Assembly: GCA_030524745.1 (NCBI GenBank)
Contig: JAUNGC010000015.1
Span: 1-64,000, forward strand
DNA: 64,000 nt
Direction: 5' to 3'
Origin: Eubacteriales bacterium
Lineage (GTDB): Bacteria > Bacillota > Clostridia > Lachnospirales > Lachnospiraceae
The translations under genes and the position numbers were made by a program. Below the pieces are notes generated by a model that saw nothing but the letters and a program-made list of their open reading frames with translations, was not told the DNA's origin and searched no databases. Below, piece by piece: positions 1 through 9,482 of the stretch. Every line of letters starts with the position of its first letter. Position 1 is the first letter of the stretch.

Positions 1-1
1 C

Positions 2-1114
2 TATAATATAAAACTGTATGAAAATAATTCCCTGATCATATTCGATGAAGTTCAATTGTTTCCAAAGGCCCGTTCTGCCATCAAATATCTGGTGGCAGAC
101 GGGCGGTATGACTATGTGGAAACAGGTTCTTTGATGTCTATTAGAAAAAATGTTCAGGATATTGTAATTCCATCCGAAGAACGTCACATCAAAATGCATC
201 CAATGGATTTTGAAGAATTTCTTTGGGGGATGGGTAATGATACGCTGATGGATATTATCAGAAAATGTTATGCAACAAAAAAGCCGATGGGTCAGGCAAT
301 GCATCGAAAGGCGATGGACTATTTTCGCCAGTATTTGATCGTTGGAGGAATGCCTCAGGCAGTACAGGAATATGCGGAATCTCGAGATTTTGATAAGGTT
401 GATCAGGTGAAAAGAGATATTCTTACGCTCTATCGCGCAGACATTATTAAGCATGCGATGGGTTATGAGATGAAAGTGGAGAGTATCTTTGATGAAATTC
501 CGGCCCAGCTTCAAAAACATGAGAAAAAATTTAAAATTTCATCTTTAAAAAAGGAAGCGCGTTTTCGTGATTATGAGGATGCGATGTTTTGGCTGGCTGA
601 TTCTATGATTGCCAATATTTGTTACAATTCCACAGCGCCAAATATCGGACTGAAACTGAACATGGATAGAATGACATTGAAATGTTATATGGGAGATACC
701 GGACTGTTGATTAGTCATGCTTTTGATGAGAATGGGATCGTCAGTGAAGAGATATATAAAAAGCTGCTGTTTGACAAATTGGAAGTAAATAAAGGCATGA
801 TAATGGAAAATATTGTAGCACAAATGCTGGTGGCAGGCGGACACAAATTATATTTCTACTCCAACTCTTCCCGTAATGACAGAGAATCCCGCATGGAGAT
901 TGACTTTCTGATTGCGAAGAACAAAATCAGCAGTCGGCACAATATTTCTCCGATAGAGGTTAAGTCCGGCAAGAACTATACTCTTTCATCATTGCGAAAG
1001 TTTATAAATAAATATGGAGAACAGACTCATATTCCGTATGTATTGCATACAAGCGATTTGAAAGAAGAAGAAGGGATCGTCTATTTACCACTTTATATGA
1101 CACCATTGCTCTGA
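2..1114 (+). CDS. AAA-type ATPase with DUF4143 domain (5' truncated)
   Basis: The reading frame is open from base 2, so the gene begins outside the window; about 370 residues are visible. The first visible part reads LIIFDEVQLF, a Walker B strand, so the P-loop must lie just upstream. The middle and C-terminal parts match the AAA_14/DUF4143 layout: ATPase core, winged-helix-like linker, then a nuclease-fold-like domain ending in IEVKSGKNY. Members are common in gut Clostridia and Bacteroidetes, and their role is not established. The gene ends at a strong hairpin and faces the next gene tail to tail. The ATG/TTG candidates near base 56 are internal codons, not starts. Confidence 0.85.
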   Translation, partial: YNIKLYENNSLIIFDEVQLFPKARSAIKYLVADGRYDYVETGSLMSIRKNVQDIVIPSEERHIKMHPMDFEEFLWGMGNDTLMDIIRKCYATKKPMGQAMHRKAMDYFRQYLIVGGMPQAVQEYAESRDFDKVDQVKRDILTLYRADIIKHAMGYEMKVESIFDEIPAQLQKHEKKFKISSLKKEARFRDYEDAMFWLADSMIANICYNSTAPNIGLKLNMDRMTLKCYMGDTGLLISHAFDENGIVSEEIYKKLLFDKLEVNKGMIMENIVAQMLVAGGHKLYFYSNSSRNDRESRMEIDFLIAKNKISSRHNISPIEVKSGKNYTLSSLRKFINKYGEQTHIPYVLHTSDLKEEEGIVYLPLYMTPLL

Positions 1115-1124
1115 AGCAATATAT

Positions 1125-1175
1125 AAAACAGGAAAGCATCGAAAGGCTATGAAGGCCTGAATGCTTTCCTGTTTT
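1125..1175. terminator. Bidirectional rho-independent terminator
   Basis: A perfect 15-bp stem (AAAACAGGAAAGCAT at 1125-1139 pairs with 1161-1175) has a 21-nt loop and A/T runs on both outer sides. It sits between two convergent genes and can serve both. Confidence 0.85.
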
Positions 1176-1192
1176 TAATTTATTCTATCATT

Positions 1193-2398
1193 TTATTCTT
1201 CGGCAGCAGTTTCCGTATCAGAAACCTCTTCCTGTGCTTCTTCAACTGTCAGATAGTGTAACTTACCCCGGTTATCGGTAATCGTATAGGTATCGGCAAG
1301 GTCGTCCAGATAAGCGCTGACGGCATTGTTCTTTAAAGTCGATTCAATGTCCGCATACCAATTTGCCACACCGTCTTCATTCTCTGTTTCGTCCAGATAG
1401 CGGTTCAGGAAATAAATAACGTAATAATTTTCATCGGCCGTCACTTCAATGACAGTGGTGTCCCCTTCCTGGCGGGATTGGTCAAAAAGCCAGTCGCTGG
1501 CGGATGTATGGGCGAGAGTGGCTTTTGTTACATTGGTGTAAGTGCTTTCTGCATCTTCCTGTATGTCATACTCGTCAAAAAGAGCGTCAAAGGAAGCTTC
1601 GTCTGTGATCTGGGACAGTACGTTGTCGGCCTCTTCTGAAGACGCAACCCGAAGCAGCTTATAATCAACGGAATCATAGCTGTCCTTATTTTCCTCGTAA
1701 TATGCGTTCACTTCGTCGGCAGAGATTACTTCTGTTTCAATCAAATGCTGTTCATAAGCGTCGGCCAGAGCGGAATCCGAGACATAAGTACGGAATTTTT
1801 CCATATCGATATACTTGCCGTAAATGGAAGAAAGATAGTCCTTCTCGCTCATGCCGCCGTCCTGTGCTGCCGACTGGAGAGAAGATACAGCGCTTTCCAC
1901 TTCCACCGTGGTGTCATATTCAAATCCGGCTTCTTCGGCGGCGTCCGTAGCGGCGTAAACTCTCTGCAGGTTTTCGGCCGCCTGCTGTGCAAAAAAGTCA
2001 TCCCAGGTCATATCGTCCGTATAATCCTGAGAAGAAAGCGGTTTGGAGGTATCCAGGCCGATAAGGGCGCTGTAACTGCCGTAATAGCTTAAGAAATTCT
2101 GGTAAGAAACATTGTAATAATAATCGAACTCCGCCTTTTTTACAGGGTGGTTGCCGACGGTAAGATAATCGGCGTAACGGTTGGCCAGGCTGTTATAAAC
2201 AAAATAGCCTATAAAAGCGATTATGATAACCGCCGCGGCGATGGCGGTACAAGCGGCCGCTTTCTTTTGCTTTTGTTCTCTGGCCGCTTCTTCGGCGCGG
2301 CGCTGCATCTTCCGGTCATAGCGGGTCATTTCTTTTTGAGATGCTTCCGGCTGTTTTTCGACGCCTGGGGTTTTCCTGTTAGTTTTTTTCTCGCTCAT
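1193..2398 (-). CDS. Membrane-anchored SurA-like (PPIase-type chaperone family) protein
   Basis: This 401-residue protein has a highly charged, Lys/Arg/Gln-rich cytoplasmic N-terminus of about 60 residues, one transmembrane helix (AAAVIIIAFIGYFVYNSL), and a long extracytoplasmic region. That region has the helical layout of SurA/PrsA N-terminal domains (an early tyrosine-rich helix, then DDFFAQQAAENLQ). No convincing parvulin active site is visible, so a holdase role is more likely than isomerase activity; this is inference. The ATG at 2396-2398 was chosen because the frame upstream is not typical protein. A GTG nine bases upstream is possible, and an AAGGAG lies further upstream. Confidence 0.6.
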   Translation of the reverse strand: MSEKKTNRKTPGVEKQPEASQKEMTRYDRKMQRRAEEAAREQKQKKAAACTAIAAAVIIIAFIGYFVYNSLANRYADYLTVGNHPVKKAEFDYYYNVSYQNFLSYYGSYSALIGLDTSKPLSSQDYTDDMTWDDFFAQQAAENLQRVYAATDAAEEAGFEYDTTVEVESAVSSLQSAAQDGGMSEKDYLSSIYGKYIDMEKFRTYVSDSALADAYEQHLIETEVISADEVNAYYEENKDSYDSVDYKLLRVASSEEADNVLSQITDEASFDALFDEYDIQEDAESTYTNVTKATLAHTSASDWLFDQSRQEGDTTVIEVTADENYYVIYFLNRYLDETENEDGVANWYADIESTLKNNAVSAYLDDLADTYTITDNRGKLHYLTVEEAQEEVSDTETAAEE

Positions 2399-2438
2399 TT
2401 CTTTCACACAGATAATTCTGTGAAACTCCTTTCTGTAA

Positions 2439-2470
2439 AATGCCTGCGGCAAAAAATTTTGCCGGGCATT
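2439..2470 (-). other. Hairpin in the 5' leader of the SurA-like gene
   Basis: AATGCC pairs with GGCATT and CGGCAAAA pairs with TTTTGCCG, separated by a two-base bulge. It lies in the leader upstream of the minus-strand gene. Its function is unknown; it could stabilise or attenuate the message. A second small palindrome, TTTAGC-N5-GCTAAA, lies at 2490-2506 between the two divergent genes. Confidence 0.35.
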
Positions 2471-2572
2471 CCAAATAAAATTGCTATAGTTTAGCATACA
2501 GCTAAATTGTGTTAGTTTTGTGAAAAATTTCAGGAAAACGGAGCACACTAAAAAGAAAAAGGAAAATGTGCG

Positions 2573-3607
2573 ATGGAAAAAAAATCATTGCAGGAAAAGA
2601 GGATCCTGCCTTATACCGATGAGAACGGATATTACGAAATAAGACTGGAAAGCATTGGCGGCCTGGGCGCGAATCTGGCGGGTAAAATGCTGGGAGAACT
2701 GGGTGTGTTGGGCATGGAGTTGAATGCGTCCGCTTTTTCCAGTTATGGATCGGAAAAAAGAGGATCGCCGGTGAGGGCGTTTGTACGCTATCGGGAAGGA
2801 ACGGAGGAAATTCTGAGAAATGCGCCGGTGGTCAGCCCCCATCTGCTGGGCGTTTTTCATGAAGCCATGGCAAAGTCCTATCCGGTGTTTACAGGCGTCT
2901 TCGATCAGACGCAGATCGTTTTAAACACGTATCTGAAAAAGGAAGAAGCAATTGAAAAATATGGAATTACACAGGGAAATTTGTATTGTCTGGACGCTGG
3001 CCTGATTGCCAGAGAATGTAAATGCCGCCTGAATATGGTCATGCTCGGCGCGCTTGTCTGTGCCAGCGGCTTTCTATCGTTGAAAAAACTGGAAGAACTT
3101 TGCACAGAGAGTCTTGGAAAAAAATATCCGGATCTGCTGGCGGCAAATCTTTCCGGAATTGAGGAAGGGTATCGCACGATAAAAGAACAGTCGGGAACAG
3201 GATGCGGTCAAAGCGGGGATTTTTCCGGCCGGGTTGTGGATAACCTGCCCCAGTCTCCGGCCGGATGTGGATTGGATAGCATGGCGGAGCCATACGCGGG
3301 AGGATTTCATGAAACAATCGGCGGCGTCAATCCGATGGCCGGAAACAGTATACAAAACGATTTATCGCCCGGCAGGGAAGGATATGTTCCGGTGTTTCAT
3401 CCCCAAAAGTGTATTCAGTGCGGATTGTGTGATTCCGCCTGTCCGGATATGGTATTTCGATTTGAACCCGGAATCTGGAACGGAAAGGAAACGCTTGTGA
3501 ATCAAGGGCCTGTTTATCAATATTGCAAGGGATGTTTAAGATGCGTCAGCGTATGCCCGACCGCGGCGCTGACCAGAGAAGAGGAAGAAAAAGCAGGAGG
3601 ATTTTAA
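2573..3607 (+). CDS. 2-oxoacid:ferredoxin oxidoreductase, fused gamma and ferredoxin (delta) subunit
   Basis: Residues 20-200 form the gamma domain of pyruvate/2-ketoacid oxidoreductases (IRLESIGGLGANLAGKML, then SSYGSEKRGSPV). A Gly-rich linker (about 205-272) joins it to a two-cluster ferredoxin with C280, C283, C286, C290 and C318, C321, C324, C328, which binds two [4Fe-4S] clusters. The complex oxidatively decarboxylates a 2-oxoacid to acyl-CoA and reduces ferredoxin. The stop codon is two bases from the start of the alpha-beta gene, so the two are cotranscribed. The actual substrate (pyruvate, branched-chain or aryl 2-oxoacid) cannot be read from the sequence. Confidence 0.88.
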   Translation: MEKKSLQEKRILPYTDENGYYEIRLESIGGLGANLAGKMLGELGVLGMELNASAFSSYGSEKRGSPVRAFVRYREGTEEILRNAPVVSPHLLGVFHEAMAKSYPVFTGVFDQTQIVLNTYLKKEEAIEKYGITQGNLYCLDAGLIARECKCRLNMVMLGALVCASGFLSLKKLEELCTESLGKKYPDLLAANLSGIEEGYRTIKEQSGTGCGQSGDFSGRVVDNLPQSPAGCGLDSMAEPYAGGFHETIGGVNPMAGNSIQNDLSPGREGYVPVFHPQKCIQCGLCDSACPDMVFRFEPGIWNGKETLVNQGPVYQYCKGCLRCVSVCPTAALTREEEEKAGGF

Positions 3608-3609
3608 AG

Positions 3610-5874
3610 ATGGAAAAGCAAAAGGTACTGTTTGCAAACGGAAATGAACTGGCGGCCTGCGCTGCGCGGCAGATTCGTTATCATGTGATGGGATATTATC
3701 CGATTACGCCCTCCACACAGATTGCGGAAAATCTGGATTTGTGGCGGGCGGAGGGAAAAACGGATATTCGTTTGATCGCGGCGGAAGGAGAGCACAGTGC
3801 GGCGGGCGTCTGCTATGGGGCCAGTGCGGCGGGAGGACGGGTATTCGGCGCGACAAGCGCCAACGGCCTTCTATATGCGCTGGAGGAAATGCCGGTGCAG
3901 TCCGGCACCCGGATGCCGATGGTAATGAATGTCGCATGCCGTACTGTTTCAGGACCTCTTTGCATCAAAGGGGATCACAGCGATATTATGTATCTTTTAA
4001 ATACCGGCTGGCTGATTCTTTTTGCGCCCAGGACACAGGCCGTCTATGATATGAATCTGATGGGATTAAAACTGACTGAAGAGATGAATCTTCCCGTAGC
4101 AATCGGCTACGATGGATTTTTTACCAGCCATCAGAAGCGGAGATGTCAGGTCTTTTCAGAAGACGAAACGGTACAAGCATATGTGGGACGCCGGGAGAGA
4201 AAGGAAAACGCGCTGAATCTGCAAAATCCCGTAACGATCGGCTCTTATATGGGAGAAAAGGATATTCTACAGAATAAATATGAGCTGCACCGGGCGATGC
4301 GGCAAGCGGATGCCAGGTTGGATTCGCTATTTGCGGAATATGAAAAGCTGTCGGGGCGCCGTTACCGGAAGGTGGAAGGATATTGCGCTGAAGACGCCGA
4401 ATATCTGCTGGTACTGCTGGGATCTTCCTTTGAAACGGCAAAAGAAGCGGTGGATGAACTGCGGGAAAGCGGCGTGCGCGCAGGGGCGGTGACGCTCCAG
4501 GTGTTGCGTCCTTTTCCGGCGAGAGAATTTTGGGAAATATGCAGAAACGCCAAAAGAATGATGATTGGCGACAGACAGGACAGTTACGGCGCGCAGGGGG
4601 GCAATCTTTCTTTGGAAGCAAGGGCCGCCATGCAGCGTTACGGATACGCGGGGAAAATTTCGGCCAGAGTATACGGGCTTGGGGGAACGGATTTTTTCAA
4701 AGAAGATGCGTTGAAGCTGTTTGAAATCTGCCGGGAATCTGAAAGCGGCGATTTTGACTATTATGGGGTCGAAGATATTTCGGACGGGGCTTTTACGGAA
4801 CGGTTGGAAGAAGGCGCGTGCGCGGATGCAGGACATACCCCTTTGAACGCGCTGCATCCGGAAGAAACTTTGCTGCATCTGACAAGCTGTTCTTATGATC
4901 CGGAAAAAATGGTGATGCAGGTCAAAGGAGGCGGCTTAAAGGAGACCACGGCGATGCCGAAGCGCCTTTCTCCCGGACATGGGGCCTGTCCGGGCTGCGG
5001 CATTCCGGTGAACTTAAATCTGCTGATGCGGGGAATAGAGGGAAATGTGGTGTTTGTTTTTCATACAGGCTGCGGCATGGTGGTGACGACCGCCTATCCG
5101 AAAACTTCCTTTAGGGTCCCTTATGTGCACAACCTGTTTCAGAATGGTCCCGCCACGATGGGAGGAATTATCGCCGTTTATGAAGAGAAGCAGAGAAGAG
5201 GAGAAATGCCGGAAGGCGATATTACCTTCGTGATGGTCAGCGGTGACGGCGGTATGGATATCGGACTGGGGTCCGCGCTGGGGGCGGCCTGCCGGAATCA
5301 GAAAATGATTTTGTTTGAATATGACAACGGCGGCTATATGAACACCGGCTACCAGCTTTCTTATTCCACCCCTTACGGGGCGAAAAGCGCCACTTCACAT
5401 GTGGGAAAAGAGCAGTTCGGAAAAGATTTCTTCCAGAGGGATACGGCGCAGATTATGGCGGCGGCAGGGATTCCGTATGTGGCCACCGTTGCGGAAAGCA
5501 ACCCGTCGGATTTCATCAAAAAGGCGGCAAAAGCGGCGGAATATTCCAGAAAATTCGGTATGGCCTATGTGAAGGCGCTTTCCGCCTGTCCGCTGAACTG
5601 GAATGACAAGCCGGAAAGGGAAAGAGAGGTCATTTCCGCGGCCGTAGACTGCTGCTTTTTTCCTCTTTATGAGGTGGAACAGGGAATTACGAGACTCAAT
5701 TATGATCCGGAAAAAATCGGAAAGAAAATTCCGGTAACGGACTGGCTGTCCAAAATGGGAAGAACGAGACATCTGATAAAAACGGAATACCGGGAAGTTG
5801 TGGAGGCAATGCAGAAGGAAATCGACAGAAGATACGCGAGATTGAAAGCGAGAGCGGATGAACCGCTCCTCTGA
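3610..5874 (+). CDS. 2-oxoacid:ferredoxin oxidoreductase, fused alpha-beta subunit
   Basis: This 754-residue protein joins the alpha subunit (residues about 1-400: YYPITPSTQIAE, then domain II with LLVLLGSSFETAKEAV) to the beta subunit. The beta part has the CPGCG cluster motif (C460, C463) and the thiamine-diphosphate motif GDGGMDIG beginning at residue 545 and closing near NGGYMNTG. The ATG at 3610 was preferred over in-frame ATGs inside the upstream ferredoxin because family similarity begins there. With the upstream gamma-delta fusion, the four classical subunits are packed into two polypeptides. Confidence 0.9.
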   Translation: MEKQKVLFANGNELAACAARQIRYHVMGYYPITPSTQIAENLDLWRAEGKTDIRLIAAEGEHSAAGVCYGASAAGGRVFGATSANGLLYALEEMPVQSGTRMPMVMNVACRTVSGPLCIKGDHSDIMYLLNTGWLILFAPRTQAVYDMNLMGLKLTEEMNLPVAIGYDGFFTSHQKRRCQVFSEDETVQAYVGRRERKENALNLQNPVTIGSYMGEKDILQNKYELHRAMRQADARLDSLFAEYEKLSGRRYRKVEGYCAEDAEYLLVLLGSSFETAKEAVDELRESGVRAGAVTLQVLRPFPAREFWEICRNAKRMMIGDRQDSYGAQGGNLSLEARAAMQRYGYAGKISARVYGLGGTDFFKEDALKLFEICRESESGDFDYYGVEDISDGAFTERLEEGACADAGHTPLNALHPEETLLHLTSCSYDPEKMVMQVKGGGLKETTAMPKRLSPGHGACPGCGIPVNLNLLMRGIEGNVVFVFHTGCGMVVTTAYPKTSFRVPYVHNLFQNGPATMGGIIAVYEEKQRRGEMPEGDITFVMVSGDGGMDIGLGSALGAACRNQKMILFEYDNGGYMNTGYQLSYSTPYGAKSATSHVGKEQFGKDFFQRDTAQIMAAAGIPYVATVAESNPSDFIKKAAKAAEYSRKFGMAYVKALSACPLNWNDKPEREREVISAAVDCCFFPLYEVEQGITRLNYDPEKIGKKIPVTDWLSKMGRTRHLIKTEYREVVEAMQKEIDRRYARLKARADEPLL

Positions 5875-5890
5875 GACTGTTAACGTAAAC

Positions 5891-5920
5891 CCCATACGCA
5901 ACAGACTGTTGACGTATGGG
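5891..5920 (+). terminator. Probable terminator after the oxidoreductase operon
   Basis: CCCATACGCAAC pairs with GTTGACGTATGGG around a five-base loop, with one bulged base. The following bases (TGCTTTCTGT) are only moderately T-rich, so efficiency is uncertain. Confidence 0.55.
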
Positions 5921-6037
5921 TGCTTTCTGTGTAAACTGTTCTTAGTAACAGCTTGTCTGTATCAGGGAAGACATCGGTGAACAGAAAATCGGTGATCGTT
6001 CTGTTCATGGCAGATGTACGGAAAGAGAAGCTTCACT

Positions 6038-6985
6038 ATGAATTATATTGTTTTGGATCTTGAGTGGAATCAGGCGTCGGATGCCGGGGATGACCGCAGT
6101 AAGATGCTCACATTTGAGATCATTGAGATAGGCGCTGTAAAACTGAATAGCCGCATGGAGATCACAGATACCTTTCATGAACTGATTCAGCCGCAGGTCT
6201 ATGACGAAATGCACAAGATCACGGAAAAGCTGATTCATATACACATGACGGAACTGGAAGGCTGCCGGAAGTTTGAAGAAGTGATGAAGGATTTTCTGGC
6301 ATGGTGCGGCGGAGAATTTGTGTTTGGCACATGGGGTTCGCTTGATCTTATGGTACTGCAGCGGAATATGGTTTTTTTTGGCATGAATCCGTTGGGAGAA
6401 GGACCTTTGAAGTTCTATGATATTCAGAAGCTTTTCAGCATCGCTTATGAGGACGGAAAGAGCAGAAAGAGTCTGGAATATGCGGTGGACTTTCTGAAAT
6501 TTGCGAAGGATATTCCTTTTCACAGAGCGATCAGCGACGCTTATTATACGGCCCGCGTGCTGCAATTGATAAAGGATCCGGTGGCGCTGCAGAGATTTTC
6601 TTACGATACGTTTTCACTTCCGAAGAATCACAAATCCGAAATTCATGTTGTCTTTGATAATTATGCGAAATATATATCCCGTCCTTTTCAGGATAAAGAA
6701 GCGTTGCTGGCGGACCGGGAAGTGATTTCCACCCGGTGTTATCTGTGTCATAGAAACCTGCGGCGCAAAATCAAATGGTTTACCCCGAACGGGAAGCATT
6801 ACTACAGCGTTTCCTATTGTGATAAGCATGGGTTTATGAAAGGGAAGATCCGCATCAAAAAGGCGGATGGAGATATGGTTTACGCTATTAAAACGACGAA
6901 ATTCGTGTCTGAAAACGAGGCGCTGCAGATTCAGATGAAAAAAGAAAAGGCAAAAGAAATGAGAAGGCTTCACAGGCAAAAATAA
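6038..6985 (+). CDS. DEDDh-family 3'-5' exonuclease
   Basis: This is a 315-residue RNase T/DNA polymerase III epsilon-type exonuclease. Motif I is VLDLEWNQ (D7, E9), motif II is near D103 in GSLDLMVL, and motif III is HRAISDA (H162, D167), giving a complete DEDDh set. The C-terminal third carries CYLCHRNL and a later CDKHG, which could bind a metal ion. The ATG at 6038 has GGAAAGAG upstream; an in-frame ATG at 6014 lacks a ribosome site. The gene stands alone between two terminators. Its substrate (RNA or DNA) is not determinable here. Confidence 0.85.
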   Translation: MNYIVLDLEWNQASDAGDDRSKMLTFEIIEIGAVKLNSRMEITDTFHELIQPQVYDEMHKITEKLIHIHMTELEGCRKFEEVMKDFLAWCGGEFVFGTWGSLDLMVLQRNMVFFGMNPLGEGPLKFYDIQKLFSIAYEDGKSRKSLEYAVDFLKFAKDIPFHRAISDAYYTARVLQLIKDPVALQRFSYDTFSLPKNHKSEIHVVFDNYAKYISRPFQDKEALLADREVISTRCYLCHRNLRRKIKWFTPNGKHYYSVSYCDKHGFMKGKIRIKKADGDMVYAIKTTKFVSENEALQIQMKKEKAKEMRRLHRQK

Positions 6986-7006
6986 GAAACGGGGAAAGCT
7001 TCCGGC

Positions 7007-7047
7007 GAAAGGCCGCTGCAAAGAGAAAACTTTGTCAGCGGCCTTTC
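7007..7047. terminator. Bidirectional terminator
   Basis: A perfect stem, GAAAGGCCGCTG (7007-7018) with CAGCGGCCTTTC (7036-7047), is extended by an inner CAAAG/CTTTG pairing. It separates the convergent exonuclease and carboxypeptidase genes. Confidence 0.8.
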
Positions 7048-7057
7048 TGTTGGAAAT

Positions 7058-8572
7058 TTAGAAAGAATTTGTGTATCTGTCAAAATCAATGATATTTTTT
7101 GTCCGGGATCTGCTTCGCCGGCGGTTCATAATCGTCCTGCGCCGTTTGGAAAGCTTCCTGTTGTGCAGTACGGTATAGACGATCAGCGCGACGATAATCA
7201 ATCCGATCACGCAGCCTGCAATGATGGCGATACGTTTAATGTCCAGAAAGAGAACATTTTGGTTGGCAGCAAAGGAGGCTGCCGTATTTTTAGCAATGTT
7301 CTTTTGAGGCTGGGTTTCCGATTCTTCGGAAAGGGCGGCTGGTTCCGCATAAAAATCGAAAGAGGAAACCGCCTGGGAATACAGTATGGCCGCCGTTCCA
7401 AGAGGCTGATTTTTGTAAGTGTACAGGATTGTCGCCGCCTGTCCGTCGTTGAGATTCTCATAACTCAGTTCGGAATCCACATCTTCCAGAGAAATGTCCG
7501 TGGGTAAAATCACATAAGCTTTGCTGTCAATGGAAAGGATCGGATTGCTGTTTCCCAGTATATCATTTTCCGTCATGAAAAGGCTGTTTGAGTTGACGCT
7601 GTAAGAAGTATCATTTTCAGCCACATTTACCGCTTTAAAATTGCTGAAGCCGTAATTAAAAAGATCAATCGTGTCTGTAAACTGCATCGGGGATTCGTCC
7701 TGCATGACGACGCAGATGAGTTTCAGACCGTCCTTTTCCGCGCAGGAGACCAGACTCTGACGGGCGACATCGGTATAACCGGTTTTGCTGCCGACCAGAT
7801 ATTCATAGGCATATTCCTTGCCGGGAAGCAATTTATTTTTCGTATTCGGAATCAATTCCCGGGAAAGGGTGGGGCTTGCGGGCAGCACATAGCTTGCCGT
7901 ATCGGACATCTTACAAAGCAGTTCGTCGGAAAAGTATTTCTGTGCGATCAGAGCCAGATCGTAAGAGGTGGTATAGTGATTGTCGTCGTGTATGCCGTTT
8001 GTCGTAACAAAGTGAGAATCCGTACAGCCCAGTTCCTGCGCCGTTTCGTTCATCAGTTTTACAAAATCTTCAATGCTGCCGCTGATATGCTCTGCAATGG
8101 CGTTGGCGCATTCATTGGCGGAGCCGACCATCAGGGAATACAGGGATTGTTCCATGGTGATGGATTCTCCGGCTTTAATGCCGATATTGGCGTCTTCCCG
8201 CCAGTTGATGCTGTTGACGGCTTCCGAAGAATATTCCACCATTTCGTCCAGCGAAGAGTTCTGACGCGCGATATAGGCGGTCAGAATTTTGGTCGTGCTG
8301 GCGGGATAAAGTTTTTCATGGATATTTTTGGCGTAAAGAATCGTGCCGGTATTGGCTTCCATTAAAATAGCGGATTTGGCGCTGACTGCAGGACCCTGGG
8401 GCCAGCCTTCGATTTCGTTGCTTTCCACCGGCAGATATTTATTATTTTCCGCTTCCGCCTTATAATCAATCACTTCCGCATGAGCGGTCAGAACTGCGCC
8501 GCACATCAGGTTTGCGCAGCAACCCATTGCTATTAAAAAAGAAAAGATACGTCTTTTCCGGATACATTTCAT
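7058..8572 (-). CDS. dacA: D-alanyl-D-alanine carboxypeptidase (peptidase S11, PBP5/DacA type)
   Basis: This penicillin-binding protein trims the terminal D-Ala of peptidoglycan stem peptides outside the membrane. It has a signal peptide (RIFSFLIAMGCCANLMCG) and all three active-site motifs: STTK (S92, K95), SAN (S151-N153) and KTG (K263-G265). A C-terminal region ends in a transmembrane helix (IAIIAGCVIGLIIVALIVY) and an Arg-rich cytoplasmic tail, so it is anchored by a true helix rather than only an amphipathic one. The start at 8572 is spaced correctly from AAAGGTGG; an ATG nine bases upstream is too close to it. Confidence 0.9.
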   Translation of the reverse strand: MKCIRKRRIFSFLIAMGCCANLMCGAVLTAHAEVIDYKAEAENNKYLPVESNEIEGWPQGPAVSAKSAILMEANTGTILYAKNIHEKLYPASTTKILTAYIARQNSSLDEMVEYSSEAVNSINWREDANIGIKAGESITMEQSLYSLMVGSANECANAIAEHISGSIEDFVKLMNETAQELGCTDSHFVTTNGIHDDNHYTTSYDLALIAQKYFSDELLCKMSDTASYVLPASPTLSRELIPNTKNKLLPGKEYAYEYLVGSKTGYTDVARQSLVSCAEKDGLKLICVVMQDESPMQFTDTIDLFNYGFSNFKAVNVAENDTSYSVNSNSLFMTENDILGNSNPILSIDSKAYVILPTDISLEDVDSELSYENLNDGQAATILYTYKNQPLGTAAILYSQAVSSFDFYAEPAALSEESETQPQKNIAKNTAASFAANQNVLFLDIKRIAIIAGCVIGLIIVALIVYTVLHNRKLSKRRRTIMNRRRSRSRTKNIIDFDRYTNSF

Positions 8573-8600
8573 AATAAGCATACCACCTTTAATTGTATTA

Positions 8601-8636
8601 AGCGTTTCGGCCGCAAAAGAGACCAGACGAAACGCT
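8601..8636 (-). other. Leader hairpin of the carboxypeptidase gene
   Basis: AGCGTTTCG (8601-8609) pairs with CGAAACGCT (8628-8636) in the presumed 5' leader, 30-65 bases upstream of the start. It could be an mRNA structure or an operator; I cannot tell which. Confidence 0.35.
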
Positions 8637-8813
8637 AACATTATTATCTTACACTATTATTTCTCATAAATTAAGGGCTGACACAGAATTTTCACAATTT
8701 CTTAAGGACTTTTCTTTTTATAGGAAATGTAGTACAATAAATTGGGTTTACAGACAGAAAATAAATGTCGGAATTTGGTCAAAAATTTCTGACAACAGGG
8801 CAGGAGAAAAGAG

Positions 8814-9467
8814 ATGAGACTTCGCAATATAACCGGCTCCCGCGAGGTGATCAAAGAGAGCGTTTTCGTGGTACACGAACCGGAGAGATATAAAGGAAAA
8901 TGGAAAGAATTATACGGCAATGAAAATCCGCTTTTTGTGGAAATAGGCATGGGAAAAGGCCGTTTTTTAATAGAAATGGCCAGGCAAAACCCGGATATCA
9001 ATTTTATAGGAATCGAGAAATATTCCAGCGTTTTGCTGCGCGCCATTCAGAAGCTGGAAGAGATGGAAGCGGAAGGAGAAACTTTACCGAATGTGAGGTT
9101 TATCCGCATGGACGCGGAAGATATCGCGGAAGTGTTTGACCGGGAGGAACTGGACCGCATCTATCTGAACTTTTCTGATCCCTGGCCGAAGGAAAGACAT
9201 GCGAAAAGACGGCTGCCCTCCAGGCAGTTTCTTGCGCGTTACGACCGCATTCTGAAAAAGGAAGGCGTCATTGAATTCAAAACCGACAACCGGGATTTGT
9301 TTGATTTCGCGGTGGAGGAACTGGAGCCTGCCAACTGGAAAATCAAAGAACTGACCTATGATCTTCATGCGGACGAGAGGCTTTGCGAAAACAACGTGAT
9401 GACGGAATATGAAGAACGTTTTTCCTCACAGGGAAATCCGATCTGTAAATATATCATTTACCGATAA
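8814..9467 (+). CDS. trmB: tRNA (guanine-46-N7)-methyltransferase
   Basis: This 217-residue protein matches TrmB over its full length. It uses S-adenosylmethionine to methylate G46 in the variable loop of tRNAs. Visible motifs are the SAM-binding VEIGMGKGRFL, the acidic NFSDPWPKERHAKRR signature typical of TrmB, and IEFKTDNRDLF. The start follows a good GCAGGAGAAAAG ribosome site. It sits 15 bases before the antiporter operon, so read-through into that operon is likely although the functions are unrelated. Confidence 0.95.
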   Translation: MRLRNITGSREVIKESVFVVHEPERYKGKWKELYGNENPLFVEIGMGKGRFLIEMARQNPDINFIGIEKYSSVLLRAIQKLEEMEAEGETLPNVRFIRMDAEDIAEVFDREELDRIYLNFSDPWPKERHAKRRLPSRQFLARYDRILKKEGVIEFKTDNRDLFDFAVEELEPANWKIKELTYDLHADERLCENNVMTEYEERFSSQGNPICKYIIYR

Positions 9468-9482
9468 CGGGGGAGCGCTGGA

